Assembly: GCF_015277815.1 (NCBI RefSeq)
Contig: NZ_CP063813.1
Coordinates: 3,286,001 to 3,350,000, forward strand
Source of the DNA: Microbacterium atlanticum
Lineage (GTDB): Bacteria; Actinomycetota; Actinomycetes; Actinomycetales; Microbacteriaceae
Direction of reading: 5' to 3'
DNA length: 64,000 bases
Part shown: piece after piece, positions 1-8,737 of the stretch
Layout: each line of letters begins with the position of its first letter
Position numbering within the stretch: the stretch's first letter is position 1
Notes under the pieces: model-generated
Told to the model about the DNA's origin: nothing
Databases searched by the model: none
Seen by the model: only the letters and a program-made list of their open reading frames with translations
Translations under genes and position numbers: made by a program

Positions 1-618
1 CTTGCGGCTTTCGGCATGGCCGGCTTCCTGGCCGTACGTCCGCTCGCTGCGGAGAGCACCGGCTTGGCGCAGCTGGGCGTCGCACTCGAGTTGGCGATCG
101 TCCTCACCCAGGCGCTGGCGGCGGTCGGCTTCTTCGCGCTGTTCCACCGGGATCGACCGGTGGCGGCTTTCGCGGTCGCCGCGTTCGGCATGGGCAACGC
201 CCTGGCGGTGCTGGGCAGCGCGGCGATGCTCACCGCGGCTCTGGCCGTGACGTTCGACCCGCAGGGCGCGGACGCCGCGGGAGCTGATGCCGTCCCGCTG
301 CTGCGCATGACCGCCGACGCGTTCTGGACCGTCGGCGCCGTCTTCTTCGGTCTCTGGCTCATCCCGATGGGCTGGTTCGCCATCGCCACCCGGCGCCTGC
401 CGCGCGTGCTCGGATGGATCCTCGTTGCGGGCGGGGTCGGCTACGTCCTCGACGCCGTGCTGTCCTCCGCTCTTCCGGCGACCCTGGGCGCGATCGCGGA
501 CATCCTGGCGATTCCGGCCACGATCGGCGAGCTGTGGATGATCGGCTACCTGCTGATCCGCGGCATCCGTCCCCGCTCGGTCTCGCCCGCGGTGACGCTG
601 CAGACGAGCGCGGGATGA
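1..618 (+). CDS. DUF4386-type membrane protein, 5' end outside window
   Basis: The frame is open from the first base, so the true start lies upstream of the window. The visible 205 residues contain about five hydrophobic segments separated by short polar loops, including the patterns FWTVGAVFFGLWLIPMGW and RVLGWILVAGGVGYVLD. These resemble the DUF4386 family of six-helix actinobacterial membrane proteins, whose function is unknown. The last helix is followed by a short basic tail. The next gene is 223 bases downstream behind its own operators, so this gene belongs to an operon reaching in from the left. The family call rests on the pattern of conserved Gly/Trp/Leu positions and was not checked by a search. 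Confidence 0.6.
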   Translation, partial: LAAFGMAGFLAVRPLAAESTGLAQLGVALELAIVLTQALAAVGFFALFHRDRPVAAFAVAAFGMGNALAVLGSAAMLTAALAVTFDPQGADAAGADAVPLLRMTADAFWTVGAVFFGLWLIPMGWFAIATRRLPRVLGWILVAGGVGYVLDAVLSSALPATLGAIADILAIPATIGELWMIGYLLIRGIRPRSVSPAVTLQTSAG

Positions 619-734
619 CCACGGATGCCGCGACCCGCGGCATCCGTCCTCTCGCATCTGTTCGCGACGCGGTCACACTCTGGCAGACGGCGTCGGCGCG
701 GGTCAAGCATCTCCGGCGCTCTTCCTCCCAGGAA

Positions 735-773
735 TTTACAACGTCGTAAAAAAAGTCTTTACAACGTCGTAAA
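735..773. promoter_or_regulatory. Tandem LacI-family operators upstream of the esterase gene
   Basis: Two identical copies of TTTACAACGTCGTAAA lie at 735-750 and 758-773, 23 bases apart start to start, roughly two helical turns. Each is a near-palindrome (14 of 16 positions symmetric) with a central CG, as expected for LacI-family sites. They lie 69 bases before the esterase start at 842. The core TACAACGTYGTA recurs before the ABC-importer operon at 8515-8541, which argues for one shared regulon. Which of the two LacI proteins here binds is not visible. Confidence 0.8.
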
Positions 774-841
774 TGTGCGGCTAGCCTGACCGCGTCGGAG
801 CCCCATCCGGCCGCTCGGCAACTATTCGAGGAGGAACAGTA

Positions 842-2413
842 ATGAGCGTATTGACCCGGCGCGACCGCGCCGTCGAAGGTTCTCAGGGCGGCAGCGGCCG
901 CGGCCGGCATGCCCGGCTCGTCCGCCCATTCGCCGCCCTGGGCCTGTCCGCAGCGCTGGTGCTGAGCACGGTCCCGCTGGCCGCGCAGGCAGAGGATTCC
1001 CCCCTCACGCCCGGGCCCACCGTCTACGCCGATCCGAACTCCCCCACGGGATACACGGGTCGCTTCGTCTACTACAACCCCGACGCGACGAGCGTGCGCT
1101 TCGTCGCCGACATCCTGCTGCGCAACTGGGCCGACCCTAGCGACACGACGGTCTACCAGCCGTCGCAGTACAAGCCGGGCCTCATGCGCGGCGGCGGCGG
1201 GTACGACGTCCAGATGACCGATGCCGGCGGCGGCTACTGGGTCACCGAGGTGCCGCTGGCAGCAGGCGCGAACCAGTACTGGTTCTACGTGAACAACAAC
1301 ACGAACGCCTGGCTCGCCGACCCGGCGAACTCGCCGATCTTCGCTCCCGACGGCATCGCCTTCCCCCAGCGGCGTGCGTTCAACAAGGTGTTCGTGCCCT
1401 ACGACGAGGCGAAGCAGAACTTCGCTCCGCTCGCAGCCCGGCAGATCGAGCTCCCGCGCGAGGACTCGGAGAAGGGCACGTGGAGCTACGTCCCGATCGA
1501 CATCCCCAACCAGACCGGGCGCACGCTCGGGGTGTACCTCCCGCCGGACTACGACCCGGACCGCGCGGAGCCGTACAAGACCATCTACATGCAGCACGGC
1601 GGCGGTCAGGATCAGTCCGACTGGCTGAACATGGGCAACGTCCCGGTCATCATGGACAACCTGCTCGACGACGGCACCACCGAGCCAGCGGTCGTCATCA
1701 TGACGAACACCAACTACCTCGGTCCCGTCGGGAACCAGGCCGTCCTGGGCGACGCGTATCCCAACCTGCGCAACGTCGTGATCCCCTTCGTCGAAGCGAA
1801 CTACAACGTCTCGACCGAGCCGATCGACCGTGCCTTCGCAGGCCTGTCGGCGGGTTCGATCGTGACGCAGAACCTCATCAGGGATGACGTCGACCTGTTC
1901 GCCTACTGGGGTCCCTGGAGCGGCGGCGTGAGCGTGCCGCTGTCGACGGCGAACCTCGCAGCGCCGTACATCCACTATGGCGGTGGAGCGTGGGACTTCG
2001 GTCTTCCCAACGCGAACACGGTCGCGGCCCTCGACAACGTCGGGTTCATCGAGAACACCGTGGTCGCGGGCGCCCACGACTTCAACGCGTGGAACCAGCT
2101 GTTCAGCATCTTCGCGCGGGACTACCTCTGGCACCCGGAGGCGTTCCTGAAGGACGAGATCGACACGCTGAAGTCCGGCGTCGCGGCCGCCGGCCTCAAC
2201 AAGGGCAACACCACCGCCCTCACCGTGAAGCTCGACCAGGCGCTGAAGCTCGTCACCAAGGACGACACCGACGGCGCGCTGGAGGTGCTCGGAGGGTTCC
2301 TCACCCAGGTCGCCGAGTTCCAGAGCGCCGGCAAGCTGACGGCCGAGCAGGCTGCCGGCCTCACGACGATCGGGCAGAAGGTGACCTTCAACCTGGGCTA
2401 CTGGCAGCAGTGA
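842..2413 (+). CDS. Secreted alpha/beta-hydrolase esterase (CE1/enterochelin-esterase-like)
   Basis: This is a 523-residue exported enzyme. A basic N-terminal region is followed by a hydrophobic stretch at about residues 28-50 ending AAQA, a probable signal peptide. Residues ~60-200 form a beta-rich domain resembling the CBM48-like N-terminal domain of secreted feruloyl/acetyl-xylan esterases. Residues ~215-430 form the hydrolase core, with the nucleophile elbow GLSAG (Ser336) and a likely catalytic His in AGAHDF (His412). The C-terminal ~90 residues look like a helical appendage. GAGGAGGAAC just before ATG 842 is a strong ribosome site. Operators shared with the arabinofuranosidase/ABC operon suggest it removes ester decorations (feruloyl or acetyl) from arabinoxylan-type polymers. 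The substrate is inferred. Confidence 0.8.
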   Translation: MSVLTRRDRAVEGSQGGSGRGRHARLVRPFAALGLSAALVLSTVPLAAQAEDSPLTPGPTVYADPNSPTGYTGRFVYYNPDATSVRFVADILLRNWADPSDTTVYQPSQYKPGLMRGGGGYDVQMTDAGGGYWVTEVPLAAGANQYWFYVNNNTNAWLADPANSPIFAPDGIAFPQRRAFNKVFVPYDEAKQNFAPLAARQIELPREDSEKGTWSYVPIDIPNQTGRTLGVYLPPDYDPDRAEPYKTIYMQHGGGQDQSDWLNMGNVPVIMDNLLDDGTTEPAVVIMTNTNYLGPVGNQAVLGDAYPNLRNVVIPFVEANYNVSTEPIDRAFAGLSAGSIVTQNLIRDDVDLFAYWGPWSGGVSVPLSTANLAAPYIHYGGGAWDFGLPNANTVAALDNVGFIENTVVAGAHDFNAWNQLFSIFARDYLWHPEAFLKDEIDTLKSGVAAAGLNKGNTTALTVKLDQALKLVTKDDTDGALEVLGGFLTQVAEFQSAGKLTAEQAAGLTTIGQKVTFNLGYWQQ

Positions 2414-2429
2414 GTCCCGGCTGAGACCG

Positions 2430-2470
2430 AAGGCCGCCGGCGGATCGCGCTTCCCGCCGGCGGCCTTTCT
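2430..2470. terminator. Bidirectional hairpin terminator
   Basis: Arms 2430-2443 (AAGGCCGCCGGCGG) and 2454-2467 pair perfectly over 14 bp around a 10-base loop and are followed by TTTCT. The hairpin sits between the esterase and the convergent LacI gene and could serve both strands. Confidence 0.8.
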
Positions 2471-2514
2471 CACGCGTCCGCGGGACGGACGACGGTGGAC
2501 GCCGCCCCGGCGCG

Positions 2515-3522
2515 TCAGGCGGGGGGCGGCGCGGTCGAGTCCCGGATCACCAGCGACGTCGCGAGCTCCACCCGCGTGACCTCGGGGCGGGGTCCGTCCA
2601 GCAGCTGGAGCACGAGCCGCGTGGCCTGCTCCGCCATCTCGCGGAGGGGCTGGTGGATCGTCGTGAGCCTGGGGTGCGCGAGCTCGGCGATCGCGAGGTC
2701 GTCATAGCCCACCACCGAAAGGTCGCCCGGCACCGAGAGCCCCAGGGCCGCGGCCGCGTGGAGGACGCCGACGGCCTGCACGTCGTTGCCGGCGAAGATG
2801 GCCGTCGGCCGCTCCGGCAGCCGCAGCAGCTCGGACGCGTGCCTCTCCCCGCCCTCGCGGCGGAAGTCGCCGAAGCGGATCCATTCCGGATGGACGGGGA
2901 GGCGGGCGGACGCCATCGCGGCGCGATAGCCGTCGAGTCGCGCGAGCGCGCCCATCACCGATTCGGGACCGGTGATCGCCGCGATCCGGCGATGCCCGAG
3001 CTCCAGCAGATGCCTGGTGGCCGCGAGGCCACCCGACCAGTTGGCGGCGCCGACGGACGGGATGTCGGCCTCGGGGTCGCCGGCCGGGTCGATGACGACG
3101 TACGGGATGCCGCGCGCGCTGAGCCTCTCGCGCCCCGCGGGCGGTATGCCCGCGAACAGGAGGATGATGCCCGTCGGGGCCCGGCGGACGACCGCATCGA
3201 GCCACTCGGGGCCGGGCGCACGGCGGTCGCCGCTGACGGAGATCGAGACGGCCATCCCCGCCGCGGCGGCGCTCTCGCGCACCCCCTCGAGGATGCCGAG
3301 CGCCCACTCCCCCTCGAGCTCGTGGAGGACGACCTCGATGTAATCCCGCCGCTGCCTGCTCTTGCGACGCCGGTAGCCGCTCGTCCGGAGCTGCTCCTCG
3401 ACGAGCGCGCGGGTGGTCGACGAGACGTCGGCGCCGCCGTTGAGCACCTTCGAGATGGTCGTCAGCGACACCCCGGTCTGCGCGGCGATCTGCTTGAGCG
3501 TCACGCGCTGGGTTCGTGCCAT
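2515..3522 (-). CDS. LacI-family transcriptional regulator
   Basis: This 335-residue protein has an N-terminal LacI helix-turn-helix (TLKQIAAQTGVSLTTISKVL, residues ~8-27) and hinge, then a periplasmic-binding-like sugar-sensing domain containing IFAGNDVQAVGVLHA and SVVGYDD near the C-terminus. It is the last gene of the co-directional arabinofuranosidase/ABC-importer operon, 39 bases after the arabinofuranosidase stop, so it is probably co-transcribed with the genes it may control. It is a candidate binder of the TACAACGTYGTA operators, but a second LacI gene diverges from the same operon at 8738 and is an equally good candidate. The effector is probably an arabinose-containing sugar by context only. 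Confidence 0.88.
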   Translation of the reverse strand: MARTQRVTLKQIAAQTGVSLTTISKVLNGGADVSSTTRALVEEQLRTSGYRRRKSRQRRDYIEVVLHELEGEWALGILEGVRESAAAAGMAVSISVSGDRRAPGPEWLDAVVRRAPTGIILLFAGIPPAGRERLSARGIPYVVIDPAGDPEADIPSVGAANWSGGLAATRHLLELGHRRIAAITGPESVMGALARLDGYRAAMASARLPVHPEWIRFGDFRREGGERHASELLRLPERPTAIFAGNDVQAVGVLHAAAALGLSVPGDLSVVGYDDLAIAELAHPRLTTIHQPLREMAEQATRLVLQLLDGPRPEVTRVELATSLVIRDSTAPPPA

Positions 3523-3561
3523 CTCACCACCCGGCCGGCTTCGTCGCGGTCTGGTCTCAGG

Positions 3562-5073
3562 TCAGTCGAGCGTCAGGACGGTCCACGAGACCGGCGGCAG
3601 CGTGACGGTGACCCTGCCCTCCCCCACGTCCACAGATGAGTTCTCGCGCGGGGCGACCCGCTCGGGGTCGTCGAGCGTGTTGGCGGCATGGATGTCGTCG
3701 TCGAACAGCGAGAGCGCGGTGGCCCCGGCGACCCCGCCGAGGGCGAGCACGTCGATCTCGAGGGAGACGGCGTCGTCGAGGCTCCGGTTGACGAGGAAGA
3801 CCGTGGTGCTGCCGCCGTTCTCGTCGCGCGTGGCGACCGCATCCACGATCGGCACGTCGCCGTACTCCGCCGTCGGGTAGGTGGGGCTGTCGAGCTTCAG
3901 CTCGAGCGCCACCCCGCGCGCGAGCCGCGACGTGAGCGAGAACGGGTAGAAGGTCGTCTGCCGCCACGCCGGCCCGCCGGGCTCGGTCATGATCGGCGCG
4001 ATGACGTTCACCAGCTGGGCGAGGCTCGCCGCCGTCACGCGGTCCGCGTGCCGGAGCAGTGAGATGAGAAGGCTGCCGAAGACGACGGCGTCGAGCACCG
4101 AGTAGGAGTCCTCGAGAAGGCGCGGAGCCACCGGCCACTCCGACACGTCGGTGATCTTGTCGACCTCGTTGAATCGGGTCTGATACCAGACGTTCCACTC
4201 GTCGAACGAGATGTTGATGGTCTTGTCGCTGTGCCGGATCGCCTTGACGTGGTCGGCGGTGGCGATGACCGCATCGATGAAGCGGTCCATGTTCACCCCC
4301 GAGGCGAGGAAGCTGCCGTAGTCGTCGCCCTTGGGCTCGTAGTAGGCGTGGCACGAGATGTAGTCCACGTCGTCGTACGTCTTGCCGAGCACGACGCGCT
4401 CCCAGTCGCCGAACGTCGGCATCTGGGCGCTCGAGCTGCCGCACACCACCAGCTCGAGATCGGGGTCGATCTGACGCATGGCGCTGGCGGTCTTCGACGC
4501 GATCTGCGCGTACTCCTCTGCCGTCGAGTGGCCGAGCTGCCAGGGTCCGTCCATCTCGTTGCCCAGGCACCACATGCGGATGCCGTGCGGCTCGGGGTGG
4601 CCGTTGGCCACCCGCTGGTCGGACCAGTGCGTGCCCGAGCGGAGGTTGGCGTACTCCAGCACGTCCAGCGCCTCGAGCACGCCGCGGGTTCCGAGGTTGA
4701 CGGCGTACATCAGCTCGCTGTCGACCTTCTTGAGCCATCCCGCGAACTCGTCCAGGCCGATCTCGTTCGTCTCGGTGGAGTGCCACGCGAGGTCGAGCCG
4801 GCGGGGCCGCGACTCGCGCGGTCCCACGCCGTCCTCCCAGCGATACCCCGAGACGAAGTTGCCGCCGGGGTAGCGGATCGTCGAGACGCCGAGCTCCCGC
4901 ACGAGCTCGATGACGTCGGTGCGGAATCCGTCCTCGTCGGCACGTACGTGCCCGGGTTCGTAGATGCCGTCGTAGACGCAGCGCCCGAGGTGCTCCACGA
5001 AGGAGCCGAACAGCCGGCGGTTGACGGGGCCGACCGTGAAGTGCGGGTCGACGGTGAGGTGTGCGCGAATCAT
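3562..5073 (-). CDS. abfA: Alpha-L-arabinofuranosidase, GH51
   Basis: This intracellular 503-residue enzyme releases terminal alpha-L-arabinofuranosyl groups from arabinoxylan or arabinan oligosaccharides. The GH51 signature is clear: FVEHLGRCVYDGIYEP near residue 25, RYPGGNF at ~67, the acid/base Glu in WCLGNEMDGP (Glu173) and the nucleophile Glu in SFDEWNVW (Glu292). The ~120-residue spacing of the two catalytic residues is normal for the family, and the C-terminal ~150 residues form the usual beta-sandwich. There is no signal peptide, consistent with cleavage of imported oligosaccharides. It follows the two importer permeases by 52 bases, with a purine-rich ribosome site (AAAGAGAAG) directly before the ATG. 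Confidence 0.95.
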   Translation of the reverse strand: MIRAHLTVDPHFTVGPVNRRLFGSFVEHLGRCVYDGIYEPGHVRADEDGFRTDVIELVRELGVSTIRYPGGNFVSGYRWEDGVGPRESRPRRLDLAWHSTETNEIGLDEFAGWLKKVDSELMYAVNLGTRGVLEALDVLEYANLRSGTHWSDQRVANGHPEPHGIRMWCLGNEMDGPWQLGHSTAEEYAQIASKTASAMRQIDPDLELVVCGSSSAQMPTFGDWERVVLGKTYDDVDYISCHAYYEPKGDDYGSFLASGVNMDRFIDAVIATADHVKAIRHSDKTINISFDEWNVWYQTRFNEVDKITDVSEWPVAPRLLEDSYSVLDAVVFGSLLISLLRHADRVTAASLAQLVNVIAPIMTEPGGPAWRQTTFYPFSLTSRLARGVALELKLDSPTYPTAEYGDVPIVDAVATRDENGGSTTVFLVNRSLDDAVSLEIDVLALGGVAGATALSLFDDDIHAANTLDDPERVAPRENSSVDVGEGRVTVTLPPVSWTVLTLD

Positions 5074-5125
5074 TCTTCTCTTTCCAGGACGGAGGGGATC
5101 AAGGCGAGGCGACGTGATCCGCGGA

Positions 5126-6052
5126 TCACTTGAGGCTCCCGATGGCCAGGCCGCCCCTCCAGTACTTCTGCAGCGTCAGGAAGGCGATGATGAGCGGGAT
5201 CACCGACACCAGCGAGCCGAGGATGATGATGCTCCACAGCGTCTGGCCGCCGGCCGCACCGTACGTCGACGCGGTGGACTGCCAGAGTCCGATGCCGACG
5301 GTCACGGGGAAGAGGCGGTTGTCCGACAGCATCACCAGCGGCAAGAAGTAGTTGTTCCACGAGGCCACGACAGACAGCAGGAGCACGGTGACGATGGCCG
5401 GACGCAGCAGCGGCAGCGCCACCGTGAAGAACGACCGGAACTCGCCCGCGCCGTCCACGCGCGCCGCATCGAGGAGCTCATCGGGCACGGCATCCCGCGC
5501 GTACACGTTCATGAGGTACACCCCGAACGGGTTCAGCAGCGTCGGGAAGATCACCGCCCAGATCGTGTTCGTCCAGCCCACCTGCGCGAACAGCACGAAC
5601 GTGGGGATGACCAGCGCCGTCGTGGGCACCATCACCGCGCCGAGGAGGATCGCGAACGAGAGCCGCCGGCCGGCGAACTGGTACTTCGCGAAGCCGTAGC
5701 CGGCGAGCACGGCGAGCACCGTCGCACCGAGGCCTCCCACGATCGCGTAGAGCGCCGAGTTGGCGAGCCACCGCGCGTAGATGCCGCCTCCGTAGGTGAA
5801 CAGGTCGACCAAGTTGCCCACATAGTTGATGTCGTCGGCGAACCACAGCGCGCTGTCGCCGCCGAAGAGCCCGGCCGCCGTCTTGGAGCTGTTGACGATG
5901 AGCCACCAGAAGGGGACCAGGAAGTAGACCATCAGAAGGCCCAGCACGATGCTGAGCGGGATCCGTCCGCGCTCCCGCGGCGCGCGCCGGCGCTCGATGG
6001 CGGGCCGGCGGGCCGCTTTCGTCCCGGTGACCTCGACAGGCGTGACGCTCAT
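5126..6052 (-). CDS. Carbohydrate ABC transporter permease, MalG-type
   Basis: This 308-residue inner-membrane permease begins with a basic cytoplasmic N-terminus (positions ~5-35), then six hydrophobic helices. The EAA-type loop that contacts the ATPase is visible as ELLDAARVDGAGEFRSFFTVALPLL in the C-terminal half. ATG 6052 was chosen because it forms an ATGA overlap with the stop of the preceding permease; longer in-frame readings run through that gene. It pairs with the MalF-type permease and the binding lipoprotein upstream. No ATPase gene is present, as is common in Actinobacteria where a shared MsiK-type ATPase powers several CUT1 importers. Confidence 0.92.
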   Translation of the reverse strand: MSVTPVEVTGTKAARRPAIERRRAPRERGRIPLSIVLGLLMVYFLVPFWWLIVNSSKTAAGLFGGDSALWFADDINYVGNLVDLFTYGGGIYARWLANSALYAIVGGLGATVLAVLAGYGFAKYQFAGRRLSFAILLGAVMVPTTALVIPTFVLFAQVGWTNTIWAVIFPTLLNPFGVYLMNVYARDAVPDELLDAARVDGAGEFRSFFTVALPLLRPAIVTVLLLSVVASWNNYFLPLVMLSDNRLFPVTVGIGLWQSTASTYGAAGGQTLWSIIILGSLVSVIPLIIAFLTLQKYWRGGLAIGSLK

Positions 6053-6993
6053 GAGAAGAAGCTCCCTCGCTTGCGGGTGGCGAACAGGAAGACGTAGACG
6101 CAGACGAACACGACGGCTCCGAGCGCGAACGAGATGGCCGCGCCGTAGTTGTAGTTCGCCAGCGAGAACGCCTGCTGGTAGGCGTACATGTTGGGCGTGA
6201 AGTCGTTGGGGATCGCCCCGGCCGCGAGATCCTGCAGGATCTTCGGCTCGTTGAAGAACTGCAGCGTCCCGATCAGCGCGAACACGAGGATGAGCAGCAG
6301 CGCCGGCGCGACGAGCGGGATCTTGATCCGCCAGATGATCTGCCACTGCGACGCCCCGTCGATGCGTGCCGCCTCGTAGAGGGTCGGGTCGATGCCCTGG
6401 AGGGCCGCGTACAGGATGATCATGTAGTAGCCCGCCCACTGCCACGTCACGATGTTGAGCAAGCCGTAGAAGATCAGGCTGCGGCTCAGGAAATCAGGGG
6501 CCTGAGCTCCGAAAATTCCGAAAAGCTCCGCGAGAGGGCCGAAGTTGTCGCTGTAGAGGAACCCCCACATCAGCGCGCCGATGACGGTCGGGATCGCGTA
6601 CGGCATGAAGATCATGAGCCGCGAGAACCGCGCGAAGCGCGTGACGATGATGTCGAGGATCAGGGCGATGGCCAGCGAGACGGCCATCTGCAGCGGGATG
6701 AGCACGATCGAGAAGCGGATCACGAACCAGACGCCGTCCAGGAACGACGGGTCGGTGAAGGCCTTGGCGTAGTTGCCGAAGAGGACGAAGCGCGTCCCCC
6801 CGATCAGCGACTTCTGGAACAGGCTGAGGTAGAGCGCGTACCCGATGGGGAGCACGAGCAGCGCGAGGAAGATGACGGCGAAGGGGCTGACGAACAGCCA
6901 GCCGAACAGGTTCTGCCTCGCGGCGGTCGACTTGCGGCGCTTCGATGAGAGCGGCGCTTCGGCCTTGACGGCGGCTTCGGTTGAGGCGGTCAT
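6049..6993 (-). CDS. Carbohydrate ABC transporter permease, MalF-type
   Basis: This 314-residue permease has an N-terminal cytoplasmic tail, a first helix around residues 30-55 (FGWLFVSPFAVIFLALLVLP) and five further membrane segments. The conserved permease loop reads LYEAARIDGASQWQIIWRIKIPLV. It is the middle gene of the importer set: 69 bases after the binding-protein stop and overlapping the MalG-type gene by 4 bases. Sugar specificity cannot be read from the sequence. Linkage to the GH51 enzyme suggests arabino-oligosaccharides. Confidence 0.92.
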   Translation of the reverse strand: MTASTEAAVKAEAPLSSKRRKSTAARQNLFGWLFVSPFAVIFLALLVLPIGYALYLSLFQKSLIGGTRFVLFGNYAKAFTDPSFLDGVWFVIRFSIVLIPLQMAVSLAIALILDIIVTRFARFSRLMIFMPYAIPTVIGALMWGFLYSDNFGPLAELFGIFGAQAPDFLSRSLIFYGLLNIVTWQWAGYYMIILYAALQGIDPTLYEAARIDGASQWQIIWRIKIPLVAPALLLILVFALIGTLQFFNEPKILQDLAAGAIPNDFTPNMYAYQQAFSLANYNYGAAISFALGAVVFVCVYVFLFATRKRGSFFS

Positions 6994-7062
6994 GGTGTCT
7001 CCGGGTCTGTGAGGGGTGCCCGAGGGCCGGTCCGCGCGAACGCGGACCGACCCACGGTCAGG

Positions 7063-8427
7063 TCACTGCGTGACGGTGAACCCCTGCTCCTCCGCGTAGG
7101 CCACGACGGCCTCCTGGAGGGCATCGGCCGCCTCGGAACCGGTCGCCGCGCCGTCATGGATGGCGGCGATCTGCTTGGTCAGCTCGGAGTAGTAGAACTG
7201 GCCGAGCGGCGTGTACGTCATGCCCTCGTACGCGTTGGCCGCGGGCACGTACACCTCCTTGTTCGCCTGCTGGCCGCTGAAGAACGGCACCTCGTAGTCC
7301 TGGAACTCCGACGAGTCCAGGACGCTGACGTTCAGCGGGAAGATGATCTGCTCCTGCCAGCCCTGATCGAGCGACGCCTGGTCGGCGTAGACGCCGAAGG
7401 CGACCTTCGCGGCCAGCTCGGGGTCGTCGGCCTGGCTCGAGACCGAGAACGCCGATCCTCCCCAGTTGATCGCGATCGGGTTCGACGCATCCCACTGCGG
7501 CATCGGAGCCACCGACCACACGCCCTCGTCAGCACCCTCGCCCACGCCCGCGCCCTGCAGGTAACCCGGCGCCCATGCCGCCGAGAGATACGTGGCGTAG
7601 TTGCCGCCGATCACGCCCGCGATGTACTCGGGGGTGAACTGGTCCTCCGTGCCGACGAGGTCCTTCTCGACGAGACCGGCCCAGTAGTCCAGGACCTCCT
7701 TGATCTCGTCGCTGTTGAGGTTGATCCCGATCTCGCCCTCGTTGGCGGGGTCGTACTCGAACGGCTGAGCGCCGTTCTGGTACATCAGCGCCGTGACCGC
7801 GGCGGGCTGGTTCGCGGCGAAGCTCGCCATGTACGGGCCTCCGGCGTCCTTGACGGCCTGCGCGGTCGCCTCGAACTCCTCCCACGTGGTGGGCGGGGTG
7901 ATGCCGAACTCCTCGAAGATGTCGTTGCGGTAGATCATCCCCATCGGGCCGCCGTCGATCGGGGCGCCGTAGACGCCGTCACCGACCGAGACGTCCTTCC
8001 AGGCGCCCTCGCTGAAGTTGTCCTTGACGTCTTCGTAGCCGAGGTCGGAGAGGTCCACCAGGGCGTCCTGCGCCTGGAAGACCGCGATGCGGTCGGCTTC
8101 GACCATCATCACGTCGGGAGCGCCGCTGCCCGCCGAGATGGCGGTCTGGAACTTGTCGTACGCGTCGCCGCCGGCTCCGGCGTTCGTCCAGCAGACCTGG
8201 ACGTCGTCGTTCGCCTCGTTGAAGTTGTCGACGACGGTCTCCGAGTTCGGATACCACGCCCACAGCGTGACGACGGGCGCGTCGGGGTTCTTGATCTCGT
8301 TGGTGCAGTTCGCGCCGCTGTTACCGCCGCCGCCGTCTGCGTTGTCGCCGCCTCCGGCGCTGCACGCGGCCAGCGCGCCGACCAGGGCGAACGCTGTGAC
8401 CGCAGCAAGGACTGGCTTCGTCTTCAC
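7063..8427 (-). CDS. Sugar-binding lipoprotein of ABC importer (CUT1)
   Basis: This 454-residue extracellular solute-binding protein is anchored by a lipobox: the signal peptide ends VGALAAC, with Cys around residue 21, followed by a Gly/Asp/Asn-rich linker. The mature part matches family-1 sugar-binding proteins, with VTLWAWYPNSETVVDNFNEA near the start, DVMMVEADRIAVF in the first lobe and INWGGSAFSVS near the hinge. GTG 8427 was chosen because AAAGGAA lies at the right distance and the hydrophobic signal starts immediately after KTK. An upstream ATG at 8469 lacks a ribosome site. It is the first gene of the importer-arabinofuranosidase-LacI operon, controlled from the operators at 8515-8541. 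Confidence 0.92.
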   Translation of the reverse strand: MKTKPVLAAVTAFALVGALAACSAGGGDNADGGGGNSGANCTNEIKNPDAPVVTLWAWYPNSETVVDNFNEANDDVQVCWTNAGAGGDAYDKFQTAISAGSGAPDVMMVEADRIAVFQAQDALVDLSDLGYEDVKDNFSEGAWKDVSVGDGVYGAPIDGGPMGMIYRNDIFEEFGITPPTTWEEFEATAQAVKDAGGPYMASFAANQPAAVTALMYQNGAQPFEYDPANEGEIGINLNSDEIKEVLDYWAGLVEKDLVGTEDQFTPEYIAGVIGGNYATYLSAAWAPGYLQGAGVGEGADEGVWSVAPMPQWDASNPIAINWGGSAFSVSSQADDPELAAKVAFGVYADQASLDQGWQEQIIFPLNVSVLDSSEFQDYEVPFFSGQQANKEVYVPAANAYEGMTYTPLGQFYYSELTKQIAAIHDGAATGSEAADALQEAVVAYAEEQGFTVTQ

Positions 8428-8514
8428 TGGACATTCCTTTCGGTATTGCTGACTTCTTCGTCGGTGCACGACCGCTACGGATGCGCCGGCAGGATCGGCA
8501 CATGTCGCTCGGGT

Positions 8515-8541
8515 CTACAACGTTGTAGAGCAACGTTGTAG
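8515..8541. promoter_or_regulatory. LacI-family operator pair before the importer operon
   Basis: A perfect 14-bp palindrome CTACAACGTTGTAG lies at 8515-8528, followed directly by a second site, GCAACGTTGTAG, at 8530-8541. Both share the TACAACGTYGTA core with the esterase operators at 735-773. The pair lies in the 310-base divergent region between the binding-protein gene and the LacI gene at 8738, about 90 bases from the former, a position suited to repression. No other structured element was seen in this 8428-8737 gap. Confidence 0.82.
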
Positions 8542-8737
8542 TCACTTTCCCACCGGTGGTCGGGAGTGTCAAGGGTGCGGCGCAATTTTCCGAGACGGCG
8601 ACGAAACTTCTTCGCACGCCTACGCTGAGCTGAGCATTGCGTCAGGACGTCACAGAAACCCGGATCGGCCCGCTCACGCCGGCCGTGCATCTGCGTCACA
8701 CTGAGAGTGCACAGCTCGCACGGAAGGCGGAGGGTCC

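Noticed and set aside
359..2473. Long minus-strand open frame across the esterase gene
   Set aside because: It is a mirror of the plus-strand esterase, with Arg/Gly/Val-rich low-complexity translation and no family pattern; the plus strand has a signal peptide, GLSAG motif and ribosome site.
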